Below are positions 32,641-40,312 of a DNA stretch of 46,730 nt, piece after piece (position 1 is the stretch's first letter; each line of letters opens with the position of its first letter). The position numbers and the translations under genes are program-made. Under the pieces are notes generated by a model. It was not told where the DNA came from. It searched no databases and saw only the letters and a list, made by a program, of their open reading frames with translations. The stretch lies in the NCBI GenBank assembly GCA_910584595.1, contig CAJUBQ010000032.1, positions 1-46,730 of the forward strand, in the 5' to 3' direction. Origin of the DNA: an uncultured Eubacterium sp. (lineage in GTDB: Bacteria > Bacillota > Clostridia > Lachnospirales > Lachnospiraceae).

Positions 32641-32698
32641 TCTGTAAATAAAAGAGTCAGCAATCATTTACATTTTTTATTGGAAAGAGAGGGTTGAT

Positions 32699-33001
32699 AT
32701 GGGCAGATTTATTTACAGAATGTGTCTCGTGATAGTTGTAGCCATTGCAGTTGCAGGCGGCGTATATTATTACACGACGTTTTATCAAAAGGAAGAAGGA
32801 CCACACAAAGGTACATTTGTATACAAAGATGAAAAAAATACAGCGCAGGAAATTTCCTTGCAGGCCGGACAAGCAGTAAAGGAAGCTTCTGTGCAGGCGC
32901 AGAAAGCGGTAAAAGAAGCTTTTGTGCAGGCGCAGAAAGCGGTAAAAGAAGTATCCGCACAGGCAGGTCAGCCAGCGGATCAGATGTTTGGAAGGAGTTA
33001 A
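32699..33001 (+). CDS. Small membrane protein with four 11-residue repeats
   Basis: A 100-residue protein. Helix 1 (about 6-27, MCLVIVVAIAVAGGVYYYT) anchors it in the membrane. Residues 51-94 are four 11-residue units (EISLQAGQAVK, EASVQAQKAVK, EAFVQAQKAVK, EVSAQAGQPAD). They are encoded by four 33-base units at 32849-32980, of which the middle two differ by a single base. An 11-residue period suits an amphipathic or right-handed coiled helix lying on a surface. The gene directly precedes spoVAA (5-base gap), so it may be part of the forespore or germination apparatus; I do not recognise a family. GAGGG lies upstream of the ATG. Confidence 0.7.
   Translation: MGRFIYRMCLVIVVAIAVAGGVYYYTTFYQKEEGPHKGTFVYKDEKNTAQEISLQAGQAVKEASVQAQKAVKEAFVQAQKAVKEVSAQAGQPADQMFGRS
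32849..32980 (+). repeat. Four tandem 33-bp coding repeats
   Basis: Units start at 32849, 32882, 32915 and 32948. Units 2 and 3 are nearly identical (GAAGCTT[C/T]TGTGCAGGCGCAG onward), unit 1 is related and unit 4 is diverged. All keep the reading frame, so copy number could change by slippage without a frameshift. Confidence 0.85.
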
Positions 33002-33006
33002 CGGAA

Positions 33007-33657
33007 ATGGCGGCAACGGATACGCTTTATTTAAAAATAGATCAAAATGTTGTCGTGAACGCTTATCAGGTGCATTTGCAGGATATCGCATCGATGGAAT
33101 GTACAAATGAAGCGGTTCTGCGTCAGCTCAAGCAAAAGAAAATCTATACCTTTCAGGAAAAAGATACGGCGAAGCAGAAAAAAACACGTATTCAAGTATT
33201 TTCGGTATTAAATATTATCAGGCAGATACATGAGGACTATCCGGATCTGGAAGTGCAAAATGTTGGAGAATCAGACTTCATTTTGGAATGCAAGGCAGGA
33301 ATTGCAGAAAATAAAGCGCTGGAAATCGCAAAGGCGGTGGCGCTTTGCATTGTGATCTTTTTTGGCGCCGCATTTACCATTATGACGTTTAACAATGATG
33401 TAGGCGTTGCGGAAGTGTTTACGCAGCTGTATGAGCAGGTAATCGGTAAAGAATCGGACGGTGTAACAGAAATCGAGATCTTTTATGCGATTGGAATGCC
33501 AATCGGGATAACTGTTTTTTATAACCATATCGGTAAGAAAAAAGTTACACACGATCCGACGCCGATTCAGGTTGAGATGCGTAAATACGAACAGGATGTA
33601 GATACTACATTCATTGAAAATGCCAGCAGAGAAGGGAAGAGTATCGATGTGGATTAA
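33007..33657 (+). CDS. spoVAA: Stage V sporulation protein AA
   Basis: A 216-residue forespore inner-membrane protein of the SpoVA apparatus that moves dipicolinic acid into the spore and releases it at germination. The N-terminal region is a soluble domain (LYLKIDQNVVV, LQDIASMECTN, VFSVLNIIRQIHEDYPDLEVQNVGE). Two hydrophobic stretches follow at about 107-127 (ALEIAKAVALCIVIFFGAAF) and about 154-175 (IFYAIGMPIGITVFYNHIG), and DPTPIQVEMRKYEQDVDTTF near the end is typical of SpoVAA. The gene overlaps spoVAB by 11 bases. The other spoVA genes (AC, AD, AE) are not nearby. Confidence 0.88.
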   Translation: MAATDTLYLKIDQNVVVNAYQVHLQDIASMECTNEAVLRQLKQKKIYTFQEKDTAKQKKTRIQVFSVLNIIRQIHEDYPDLEVQNVGESDFILECKAGIAENKALEIAKAVALCIVIFFGAAFTIMTFNNDVGVAEVFTQLYEQVIGKESDGVTEIEIFYAIGMPIGITVFYNHIGKKKVTHDPTPIQVEMRKYEQDVDTTFIENASREGKSIDVD

Positions 33658-34078
33658 TCATGTATTTTTGGGATTTTTGGGACTTGCTTTTGGTCTGTCG
33701 GTAGCCTCCGGAAGTTTTGCGATTGCTGTAAAATTGGGGATTATCCCGGAAATGGCAAGCAAATCAGGGACAGCAAAACGTATTTTGACTTATGAAAATG
33801 CTACGATACTGGGTGGAATCGCAGGAAATATCATATCTGTATTTTCACAAATCCGGTTTCCGGCAGGGCATATTTTTTTAGCGATATTTGGTTTGAGCGC
33901 GGGTATCTTTGTAGGCTGTATGGCAGTCGCATTGGCGGAAATTATTAATGCCTATCCGATTTTGTACCGAAGAATGAAGCTGAAAATGGGTCTGGAATGG
34001 ATGGTTGCTACGATTGCAATCGGGAAAATGTGTGGATGCCTGTTTTACTTTTTTCAGGGGTATGATGCAACTGCTTGA
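33647..34078 (+). CDS. spoVAB: Stage V sporulation protein AB
   Basis: A 143-residue integral membrane protein with four to five hydrophobic segments. The family N-terminus HVFLGFLGLAFGLSVASG is followed by AVKLGIIPEMA, TYENATILGGIAGNI and GCMAVALAEIINAYPILYRR. It is part of the SpoVA channel with SpoVAA. ATG 33647 overlaps the spoVAA stop and has GAAGGGAAGAG as ribosome site; the open frame extends to a TTG at 33614, which is inside spoVAA and not needed. An inverted repeat follows. Confidence 0.87.
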   Translation: MWINHVFLGFLGLAFGLSVASGSFAIAVKLGIIPEMASKSGTAKRILTYENATILGGIAGNIISVFSQIRFPAGHIFLAIFGLSAGIFVGCMAVALAEIINAYPILYRRMKLKMGLEWMVATIAIGKMCGCLFYFFQGYDATA

Positions 34079-34126
34079 GCAGTCATTGATTTGCTGCTGC
34101 AAACACAACTTCACAATTCGAGAGTG

Positions 34127-34153
34127 CATGTCAAACAAAGGATGTTTGACATG
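34127..34153 (+). terminator. Perfect 11-bp inverted repeat between spoVAB and the MNT-HEPN cassette
   Basis: CATGTCAAACA (34127-34137), loop AAGGA, TGTTTGACATG (34143-34153), followed by TTACGCTTTTT. It could end the spoVA transcript or be an operator for the following cassette; it ends 33 bases before the first ATG. Confidence 0.5.
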
Positions 34154-34185
34154 TTACGCTTTTTGTGCATGTATGGAGGACGTAT

Positions 34186-34494
34186 ATGGAGCCGATATTG
34201 GCAAAGCAGAGCGTGGATATCAAATGTAAAATCCAGGCTTCTATTTTGATGGGAAATTATGAATTTTACTATGCAGCGGGAAGGTTTTGCGCTCTGACAG
34301 GCCAAAAACCGGAATTATCATTGCAGCCAAAAGAACTGTATGCTTTGCTGCAGCCGCTGTTTGATACCTATGAGACAAATAATAAGCAGGAGGCATATCT
34401 GGTGAAATTGTTAAAAGAGTATAAAGTATTGGAAGAGTATCACGAACAGATGGCTCAGCTGCTGCAAATGGGACTGAATAGCTATGAATCTTGA
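34186..34494 (+). CDS. Uncharacterised first gene of the MNT-HEPN cassette
   Basis: A 102-residue, probably all-helical cytoplasmic protein with no membrane helix or metal motif (MEPILAKQSVDIK, NYEFYYAAGRFCALTG, EEYHEQMAQLLQMG). ATG 34186 follows TGGAGGACG; the open frame extends seven codons further upstream. Its last 11 bases overlap the nucleotidyltransferase gene, so the three genes are translated as a unit. I do not recognise it. It could be an additional partner of the toxin-antitoxin pair or a stand-alone helical adaptor. Confidence 0.75.
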   Translation: MEPILAKQSVDIKCKIQASILMGNYEFYYAAGRFCALTGQKPELSLQPKELYALLQPLFDTYETNNKQEAYLVKLLKEYKVLEEYHEQMAQLLQMGLNSYES

Positions 34495-34783
34495 ACCACT
34501 GATCGTACATAAATTGCGTATGCTGGCAAAACAGCATGACATAGAAAAAATGATTTTGTTTGGTTCACGAGCCAGAGGTGACAACCACAGCCGCAGCGAT
34601 ATTGATCTTGCAGTCTGGGGGATTCATGATGCCGTAAGCTATCTGGACTTTCAGGAAGCTGTGGAAGAGCAAATACCGACGCTGCTTCGATTTGATCTTG
34701 TAGATATGGATGGATTCAGCGTATCGGATGCTTTGAGAGAAGAGATCAATAAGGACGGTGTGATGATTTATGAAAAAATTTGA
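34484..34783 (+). CDS. MntA-like minimal nucleotidyltransferase (putative antitoxin)
   Basis: A 99-residue minimal nucleotidyltransferase. The catalytic signature GSx10DxD is exact: GSRARGDNHSRSDID near residues 27-41, followed by a later catalytic-type Asp in FDLVDMD. In MntA-HepT systems the MNT protein inactivates the HEPN RNase by AMP transfer, and related pairs act as toxin-antitoxin or phage-defence modules. Here it overlaps the upstream gene by 11 bases and the downstream HEPN gene by 14 bases. All active-site residues look intact. Confidence 0.9.
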   Translation: MNLEPLIVHKLRMLAKQHDIEKMILFGSRARGDNHSRSDIDLAVWGIHDAVSYLDFQEAVEEQIPTLLRFDLVDMDGFSVSDALREEINKDGVMIYEKI

Positions 34784-35339
34784 ACAGATGAAGCGGCAGT
34801 ATGCGTCACTGATGGGATATTTGGATGAAACAGATTTGTCAGATAAAAACATATCTGCCACAACAGCGGATTTTGACAGGCTGTTTGAGTTTTCCTGGAA
34901 GACGTTAAAGGCTTATCTGTATGAAAATCTTGCGATATATGAAGCAAAGACAGGCTCTCCCAGAGAGATTCTAAAGCTGGCTGCGGCACAGGAATTGCTG
35001 ACGGATGATTTGCTGTGGTTTCAAATGTTAAAAGACAGAAATGATGATTCGCATATTTACCGTAAAGCGGATGCAATCATTTATATCAGCAAGATTGTTT
35101 CTGTTTATCTGCCTGAAATTAACCGGTTAATGGTACGTTTAAAAGAGCTGATACCTGAAGAAAACTTTGAAGATGTACAGATACCGGATGATTTGCTTGC
35201 TTATGCGTTCAGACAGCAGCAGCCGTTGTATCAGCTGATGGAAGATATCAGGCAAAAGTATCAGTGCCAGACAGATGCGCAAGTCTATGACAGCTGGAAA
35301 AGATATAAAAAAGAGTATTTAAATCTTGACAATTTTTAA
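34770..35339 (+). CDS. HepT-like HEPN protein (nucleotidyltransferase substrate-binding family), long form
   Basis: A 189-residue HEPN-fold protein of the HI0074/HepT family. The first about 130 residues carry the family pattern: FDRLFEFSWKTLKAYLYENL, then SPREILKLAAAQELL. The RNase-type RX4-6H motif appears as RNDDSH, followed by the tyrosine in HIYR that MntA-type enzymes modify in related pairs. Family members are usually about 130-145 residues; here about 50 extra residues (RQQQPLYQLMEDIRQKYQ to YLNLDNF) follow. The likely role is a toxin RNase controlled by the upstream nucleotidyltransferase. Its 3' end carries the -35 box of the valS promoter. Confidence 0.85.
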   Translation: MKKFEQMKRQYASLMGYLDETDLSDKNISATTADFDRLFEFSWKTLKAYLYENLAIYEAKTGSPREILKLAAAQELLTDDLLWFQMLKDRNDDSHIYRKADAIIYISKIVSVYLPEINRLMVRLKELIPEENFEDVQIPDDLLAYAFRQQQPLYQLMEDIRQKYQCQTDAQVYDSWKRYKKEYLNLDNF

Positions 35340-35354
35340 AAAGCTATATATGAT
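35326..35354 (+). promoter_or_regulatory. valS promoter
   Basis: TTGACA (35326-35331, within the last codons of the HEPN gene), 17 bases, TATGAT (35349-35354). Transcription would begin near 35361, before the T-box leader. Confidence 0.7.
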
Positions 35355-35384
35355 AATAAAAGATTTTATATGTAACAGTTCCAT

Positions 35385-35677
35385 GAGTTATCTGAGCTGT
35401 TATTTTTATACAGAGACAGGTAATGAGAAAGAGGAGTACATCATGACGCTCAGCAGAGAGGGCTGCCCGTTGGCTGAAAAGCAGCTTTGAATACGCATGA
35501 TGGAAGGTAGCTTTTGAACCGGATGGCTGAACAGATACGCAGCAGAGAATCGTAGTCAGTAAGCCGTCCCGTCCCATCCACGTTATCGGATGCAAGAGAA
35601 CAGGCTCAGGCTTGTTGAAGAAAAGGTGGTACCGCGCTCATTCGCCCTTTATAGTGTAAACTATAGAGGGTTTTTTT
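35385..35677 (+). promoter_or_regulatory. T-box leader (tRNA-Val-sensing riboswitch) of valS
   Basis: The conserved T-box AGGTGGTACCGCG is at 35624-35636. Stem I is recognisable: AGTACATCATG (from about 35434) pairs with CATGATGGAA (from about 35496), with the AGTA/GAA loop-E motif, an AGAGAG bulge and a TGAAAA apical region. The likely specifier codon is GTA (35507-35509), which agrees with valS. The terminator CCCTTTATAGT/ACTATAGAGGG (35645-35670) has seven Ts. Uncharged tRNA-Val would favour the antiterminator and expression of valS. Confidence 0.93.
35645..35677 (+). terminator. T-box regulated terminator
   Basis: Eleven-base-pair stem with one wobble (35645-35655 with 35660-35670), GTAA loop, then TTTTTTT (35671-35677). 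Its 5' arm lies just after the T-box sequence, as expected for a mutually exclusive antiterminator. Confidence 0.9.
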
Positions 35678-35767
35678 AATGAAACAGAGTGAGCAGCCTG
35701 CTATAGGAAATGGATGCACATATGGAACTGTAATTTGAAGATAAAAGCACAGAAAGGAAGTTTGTTT

Positions 35768-38422
35768 ATGGCAAAAGAATTGGCAAAAACATACAATCCG
35801 GCCGGATTGGAAGAACGTCTTTACAAAAAATGGGAAGAGAGGGGCTATTTTCACGCAGAAGTCGACCGCAGCAAGAAACCGTTTACTATCGTGATGCCCC
35901 CGCCAAACGTTACCGGGCAGCTGCATATGGGCCATGCGCTCGATAATACGATGCAGGATATTCTGATCCGTTATAAAAAGATGCAAGGCTATCATACACT
36001 CTGGCAGCCCGGAACAGACCATGCAGCGATCGCTACCGAAGTCCGTGTGATTCAGTCCTTAAAAGAACAGGGGATTGATAAAAATGATCTTGGCAGAGAG
36101 GGATTTTTAGAAAAAGCATGGGAATGGAAGGAAGAATACGGCGGACGTATTATTAAGCAGTTAAAAAAGATCGGTTCTGCAGCTGACTGGGACAGAGAAC
36201 GGTTTACAATGGATGAAGGCTGTTCGAAAGCAGTGGAAGAAGTATTTGTACGATTATATAAAAAGGGCTATATTTACAAAGGAAACCGTATTATTAACTG
36301 GTGTCCGGTATGTAAGACATCTATTTCGGATGCGGAAGTGGAGCATGTAGATCAAAAAGGCCATTTCTGGCATATCAAATATCCGGTAGCAGGAGAAGAA
36401 GGCAGATTTGTTGAGATTGCAACGACACGTCCGGAAACCATGTTTGGTGATACAGCGGTAGCAGTCAATCCAAACGATGAGCGGTATCAGGATATCATTG
36501 GCAAGACGCTCATTCTTCCGGTTGTGAACAGAGAAATTCCTGTCATTGCAGATGAATACGTAGATATGGAATTTGGAACCGGATGTGTGAAGATCACTCC
36601 TGCGCATGATCCGAATGACTTTGAAGTAGGCAGACGTCATCAGTTAGAGCTTGTCAATGTCATGAATGACGATGCGACGATGAATGAAAATGCAGGTAAA
36701 TATGTCGGCATGGATCGTTATGCGTGCAGAGAGGCGCTCGTAAAAGATCTGGATGCTGCCGGTTTGCTGGCAGGTGTGAAAGATCATGAACATGCGGTAG
36801 GAACACATGACCGCTGTAAGACGACGGTAGAGCCTATGGCAAAGCAGCAGTGGTTTGTGGCGATGGAAGAGATGGCAAAGCCTGCAATGGAAGCGATTCG
36901 AAACGGTGATTTAAAATTTGTGCCGGAACGTTTTGATAAAATTTATATGCATTGGCTGGAAGGCATTCGTGACTGGTGCATTTCCAGACAGTTATGGTGG
37001 GGACACCGGATTCCGGCATACTATTGTCCGCAGTGCAACGAAATGGTAGTCGCAAAGACGCAGGATGCGCCTCATACATGTCCAAAATGCGGACACAAAG
37101 GGATGGAACAGGATCCGGATACGCTGGATACGTGGTTTTCCTCTGCATTATGGCCGTTTTCGACGCTGGGCTGGCCAGAACAGACAGAAGAGATGGACTA
37201 TTTTTATCCTACGGATGTACTTGTGACAGGCTATGATATTATTTTCTTCTGGGTTATCCGTATGGTATTTTCCGGCTATGAACAGACTGGAAAATCCCCG
37301 TTCCATACCGTATTGATTCATGGTCTGATACGGGATTCCAAGGGGCGCAAGATGAGCAAGTCGTTAGGAAACGGGATTGATCCTTTGGAGGTCATCGATA
37401 AATATGGCGCGGATGCGCTGCGATTGACGCTTATTACCGGAAACGCGCCTGGAAATGATATGCGTTTTTACTGGGAACGTGTGGAAGCTTCCAGAAACTT
37501 TGCAAATAAAGTATGGAATGCGTCACGCTTTATTATGATGAATTTGGAAGGACGGGAAATTACGGAGCCGTCAAAAGACGATTTTGAGCCGGCAGATAAA
37601 TGGATCATTTCTAAATTAAATACACTGGCAAAAGATATGACCGAAAATATGGATAAGTTCGAACTGGGGATCGCTGTCTCAAAAGTGTATGATTTTATTT
37701 GGGATGAATTTTGCGACTGGTATATTGAAATTGCAAAGCTGCGCACTTACCGTTATGACGAAATGCCGCAGTCTGCAAATGCCGCATTATGGACACTGCG
37801 TATGGTATTGACAGAAGCGTTAAAGCTGCTGCATCCGTTTATGCCGTTTATTACGGAAGAGATTTTTTGCACACTGCATCCGCAGGAAGAATCGATTATG
37901 CTGGCAGAATGGCCGAAATATAACGAGGAGCGTCATTTTGAGACGGAAGAGGTTCAGTTAGCGCATGTGAAAGATATTGTAAGGGCAGTTCGTACGATAC
38001 GCAAAGACATGGATGTGCCAAACAGCAGAAAATCCAAGCTGTATATTGTATCCGAAGATGCCGGAATACGAGATATCTTTGCGCAGGTAAAAGAAGCGTA
38101 CCAGAGTTTTACGTATGCAAATGAGATCTGCATACAGGCAGACAGAACGGGCATTGGGGAGGACGCTGTATCAGCAGTGATACCGGGAGCTGCAATTTAT
38201 CTTCCATTAGAAGAGCTGGTGGATAAAGCAAAAGAGATGGAACGTCTGACAAAAGACAAGGCAAAGCTGGAAAAAGAACTGGCTCGCTCGCATGGCATGT
38301 TAAACAATGAGAAATTTTTAAGCAAAGCACCGCAGGCAAAAATCGACGAAGAGAAGAAAAAACTGGCTGAATATGAAAAAATGATGGCTGAAGTGGAAAA
38401 ACGATTGGCTCAGATGCAGTAA
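35768..38422 (+). CDS. valS: Valyl-tRNA synthetase
   Basis: An 884-residue class Ia aminoacyl-tRNA synthetase that charges tRNA-Val. It has PPNVTGQLHMGHALD (HIGH motif as HMGH), WQPGTDHAAIAT, the CP1 editing domain with TTRPETMFGDTAV and ITPAHDPNDF, a C..C/C..C zinc-like cluster (YYCPQCNEM...CPKCG), KMSKS as GRKMSKSLGNG, an anticodon-binding domain, and the C-terminal coiled coil typical of ValRS (KAKEMERLTKDKAKLEKEL). ATG 35768 has AAAGGAAG upstream; the frame extends 18 codons further 5' into the leader. Expression is controlled by the T-box. The usual partner folC does not follow. Confidence 0.98.
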   Translation: MAKELAKTYNPAGLEERLYKKWEERGYFHAEVDRSKKPFTIVMPPPNVTGQLHMGHALDNTMQDILIRYKKMQGYHTLWQPGTDHAAIATEVRVIQSLKEQGIDKNDLGREGFLEKAWEWKEEYGGRIIKQLKKIGSAADWDRERFTMDEGCSKAVEEVFVRLYKKGYIYKGNRIINWCPVCKTSISDAEVEHVDQKGHFWHIKYPVAGEEGRFVEIATTRPETMFGDTAVAVNPNDERYQDIIGKTLILPVVNREIPVIADEYVDMEFGTGCVKITPAHDPNDFEVGRRHQLELVNVMNDDATMNENAGKYVGMDRYACREALVKDLDAAGLLAGVKDHEHAVGTHDRCKTTVEPMAKQQWFVAMEEMAKPAMEAIRNGDLKFVPERFDKIYMHWLEGIRDWCISRQLWWGHRIPAYYCPQCNEMVVAKTQDAPHTCPKCGHKGMEQDPDTLDTWFSSALWPFSTLGWPEQTEEMDYFYPTDVLVTGYDIIFFWVIRMVFSGYEQTGKSPFHTVLIHGLIRDSKGRKMSKSLGNGIDPLEVIDKYGADALRLTLITGNAPGNDMRFYWERVEASRNFANKVWNASRFIMMNLEGREITEPSKDDFEPADKWIISKLNTLAKDMTENMDKFELGIAVSKVYDFIWDEFCDWYIEIAKLRTYRYDEMPQSANAALWTLRMVLTEALKLLHPFMPFITEEIFCTLHPQEESIMLAEWPKYNEERHFETEEVQLAHVKDIVRAVRTIRKDMDVPNSRKSKLYIVSEDAGIRDIFAQVKEAYQSFTYANEICIQADRTGIGEDAVSAVIPGAAIYLPLEELVDKAKEMERLTKDKAKLEKELARSHGMLNNEKFLSKAPQAKIDEEKKKLAEYEKMMAEVEKRLAQMQ

Positions 38423-38479
38423 ATGACCAAAATAAATAATAAAAAATGCAATTCATTCTTTATTTTCGCAGAATATTTG

Positions 38480-38508
38480 TTGAAGTTTGTCTCAATTAAT
38501 GGTAAAAT
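38480..38508 (+). promoter_or_regulatory. Candidate promoter of the FapA/DUF342 gene
   Basis: TTGAAG (38480-38485), 17 bases, TAAAAT (38503-38508), 62 bases before ATG 38571. Confidence 0.55.
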
Positions 38509-38570
38509 TAAAAGAAATATACCATGTATAGTATATGGTTGATGAATTAAGAGTGAAGGGTGGTAAGGTC

Positions 38571-39965
38571 ATGCAGACACTACAGCTTGATAGAACAGCA
38601 ATCAGTTATAGTCCGGATGGTATGACGGCGTATTTGCGTCTGCCGGAACCAGCGGCTGGGGTCAAGTATAGTTTGGAGGATGTTGAGTCAGCGTTGTTAG
38701 CCGGAGGAGTCAAACAAGGGATAGACCAGAAGGCAATTCTCAATATGATCCGAAGCAGAATTTATGACCGATCTGTTGCAGTAGCGACGGGTAAGGCTCC
38801 ACAGGATGGAAAAGACGGGTATTTTGAATATATGTTTCAAAGCCAGCTGGACGGAAAGCCAAAGATCAATGAGGACGGTACGGTCAGCTATGCGATCAAG
38901 CTATTTGAGATGGTGACGGAAGGTCAGGTGATCGCAAAATATCATCCGGCTGTTCAGGGAGTCGATGGATATACAGTAAAAGATGCGCCAATACGTGCAA
39001 AACCCGGCAGAGAGCTTCCTCCGCTGCGCGGAAGAGGATTTGCATGCAAAGATGACGGGGTTACTTATATAGCTTCGATCACAGGTAAGATAGATAAGAT
39101 TAATGATAAGATTAATATTTTGCCGGTTTTTGAAGTGTCCGGTGATGTAGACGCCAATACAGGAAATATTGAATTTCGTGGAGACGTCATTATTCACGGC
39201 AGCGTTGACGATATAGAAATACGCGCCACAGGTACGGTAACAGTGGATGGCGTCGTTCAGGGCGCCAGCATATTTGCAAATAAGGACATTGTTGTAGCCG
39301 GCGGTGTGCTTGGAAATGGAAAGAGTGTCGTTGATGCGAAGGGGAAAGTCTCAGCAAAGTTTTTTGAGTTTGCTACAGTCCGCAGTAAAGGGGATATTAC
39401 GGCAGACATTTTGCTCAACAGCAATGTTTATTGTGAGGGCAGCGCGTTTGTAATGAGCAAAAAGGGATGTATCGTAGGCGGCAGTGTTCACGCGGTCAGC
39501 GGAATTGAGGCGAACAGCATCGGCAACAATGCTGAAATTCGGACGCATGTTTTAGTCGGCAACGGCGGTGAAGTCCGTATGAAGATGGAAGAGCTTAGAA
39601 ACAGTATTAAAGCGGCAGAGGCGAACATTAACAAGGCAGAGATGATTCTGCACAAATTCCAGGAATACGAAGAAAAAACAGGGCAGTCGTGCAAAGATGA
39701 TCCAAGACGTGTGCAGTTGGTTCGAATCCGTGTGCGTGATCTGGCGCGCAAGGCAGCGGACGAGGAAGATTTAAAGAAACTGCGGCTGATGGTAGAGAGT
39801 GCAAAGGGTGCAAATATTAAAGTGCGCAAAAGGGTATTTCCGGGCGTCTTTGTATCGATTGACAGCTGCGACACTTCGTGTAAGGATACGTTCGACGACA
39901 TTATATTTATCAAACAGCAGGAAAAAGTAATTATGCGCAGGCTTTCAGATTGGGGAGATGCGTAA
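38571..39965 (+). CDS. FapA/DUF342 family polymerisation-like protein
   Basis: A 464-residue cytoplasmic protein of the DUF342/FapA family. The N-terminal domain (about 1-165) ends in KYHPAVQGVDGYTVKDAPI and GRELPPLRGRGF. A right-handed beta-helix follows (about 185-330) with repeating turns such as NIEFRGDVIIHGSVDDIEI and VTVDGVVQGASIFANKDIVVAGGVLG, resembling bactofilin and MinC-type helices. A coiled coil of about 70 residues (EELRNSIKAAEANINKAEMI) and a short beta region end the protein. Members occur in many Firmicutes, and links to cell-envelope or flagellar processes have been suggested; the function here is unknown. ATG 38571 has GAAGGGTGG upstream; ATG 38535 lacks a ribosome site. 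Confidence 0.85.
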   Translation: MQTLQLDRTAISYSPDGMTAYLRLPEPAAGVKYSLEDVESALLAGGVKQGIDQKAILNMIRSRIYDRSVAVATGKAPQDGKDGYFEYMFQSQLDGKPKINEDGTVSYAIKLFEMVTEGQVIAKYHPAVQGVDGYTVKDAPIRAKPGRELPPLRGRGFACKDDGVTYIASITGKIDKINDKINILPVFEVSGDVDANTGNIEFRGDVIIHGSVDDIEIRATGTVTVDGVVQGASIFANKDIVVAGGVLGNGKSVVDAKGKVSAKFFEFATVRSKGDITADILLNSNVYCEGSAFVMSKKGCIVGGSVHAVSGIEANSIGNNAEIRTHVLVGNGGEVRMKMEELRNSIKAAEANINKAEMILHKFQEYEEKTGQSCKDDPRRVQLVRIRVRDLARKAADEEDLKKLRLMVESAKGANIKVRKRVFPGVFVSIDSCDTSCKDTFDDIIFIKQQEKVIMRRLSDWGDA

Positions 39966-39985
39966 AAACGATAGCTTGATAGAAC

Positions 39986-40039
39986 AGAATCAGTACTTTT
40001 ACTTTTAGGATAAACAAAGTGAGGGACTGATTCTTTTTT
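39986..40039 (+). terminator. Terminator after the FapA/DUF342 gene
   Basis: AGAATCAGT (39986-39994) pairs with ACTGATTCT (40026-40034), with inner ACTTT/AAAGT pairing, and is followed by TTTTTT. Confidence 0.75.
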
Positions 40040-40087
40040 GTTTATAAAAATTTTCGAAAAAGGAAGAAAAAACAAGACAACCGTTTC

Positions 40088-40115
40088 TTTACAAAGTGGA
40101 AAGATGTGCTATAAT
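40088..40115 (+). promoter_or_regulatory. Candidate promoter of the 47-residue gene and TPR gene
   Basis: TTTACA (40088-40093), 16 bases, TATAAT (40110-40115), 36 bases before ATG 40152. Confidence 0.55.
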
Positions 40116-40151
40116 AAATTCGTTTAAGAATAACAGACGGAGGGATTACAG

Positions 40152-40295
40152 ATGATAGATTTTGAAGAGGAATTAAAGAAATTTCAGCCAAGTCTTGAAG
40201 TAGAAGAGGCGGAAGAAGCCATATACAGCCACAACCTGACGGATATGACCGACATTTTGCAGGAGATGATTAAAGAAGCAAGACGCAACCGATAA
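40152..40295 (+). CDS. 47-residue acidic helical protein
   Basis: ATG 40152 follows GGAGGG by 8-10 bases and opens 47 codons ending at TAA 40295. The product (MIDFEEELKKFQPSLEVEEA..., ending KEARRNR) is acidic, probably helical and without a membrane segment. It is the first gene after a promoter and lies 17 bases before the zinc-ribbon/TPR gene, so the two are co-transcribed. Clear start signals and position support a real small gene. Function unknown. Confidence 0.7.
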   Translation: MIDFEEELKKFQPSLEVEEAEEAIYSHNLTDMTDILQEMIKEARRNR

Positions 40296-40312
40296 TCCAG
40301 GAAGGAGCCAAG

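Noticed and set aside
32849..32980. CRISPR-like tandem repeat
   Set aside because: The 33-base units abut with no spacers and encode in-frame 11-residue repeats, so this is a protein repeat.
35606..36022. Minus-strand 138-codon frame over the T-box terminator and start of valS
   Set aside because: It overlaps a well-defined RNA element and an essential gene and has no motif of its own.
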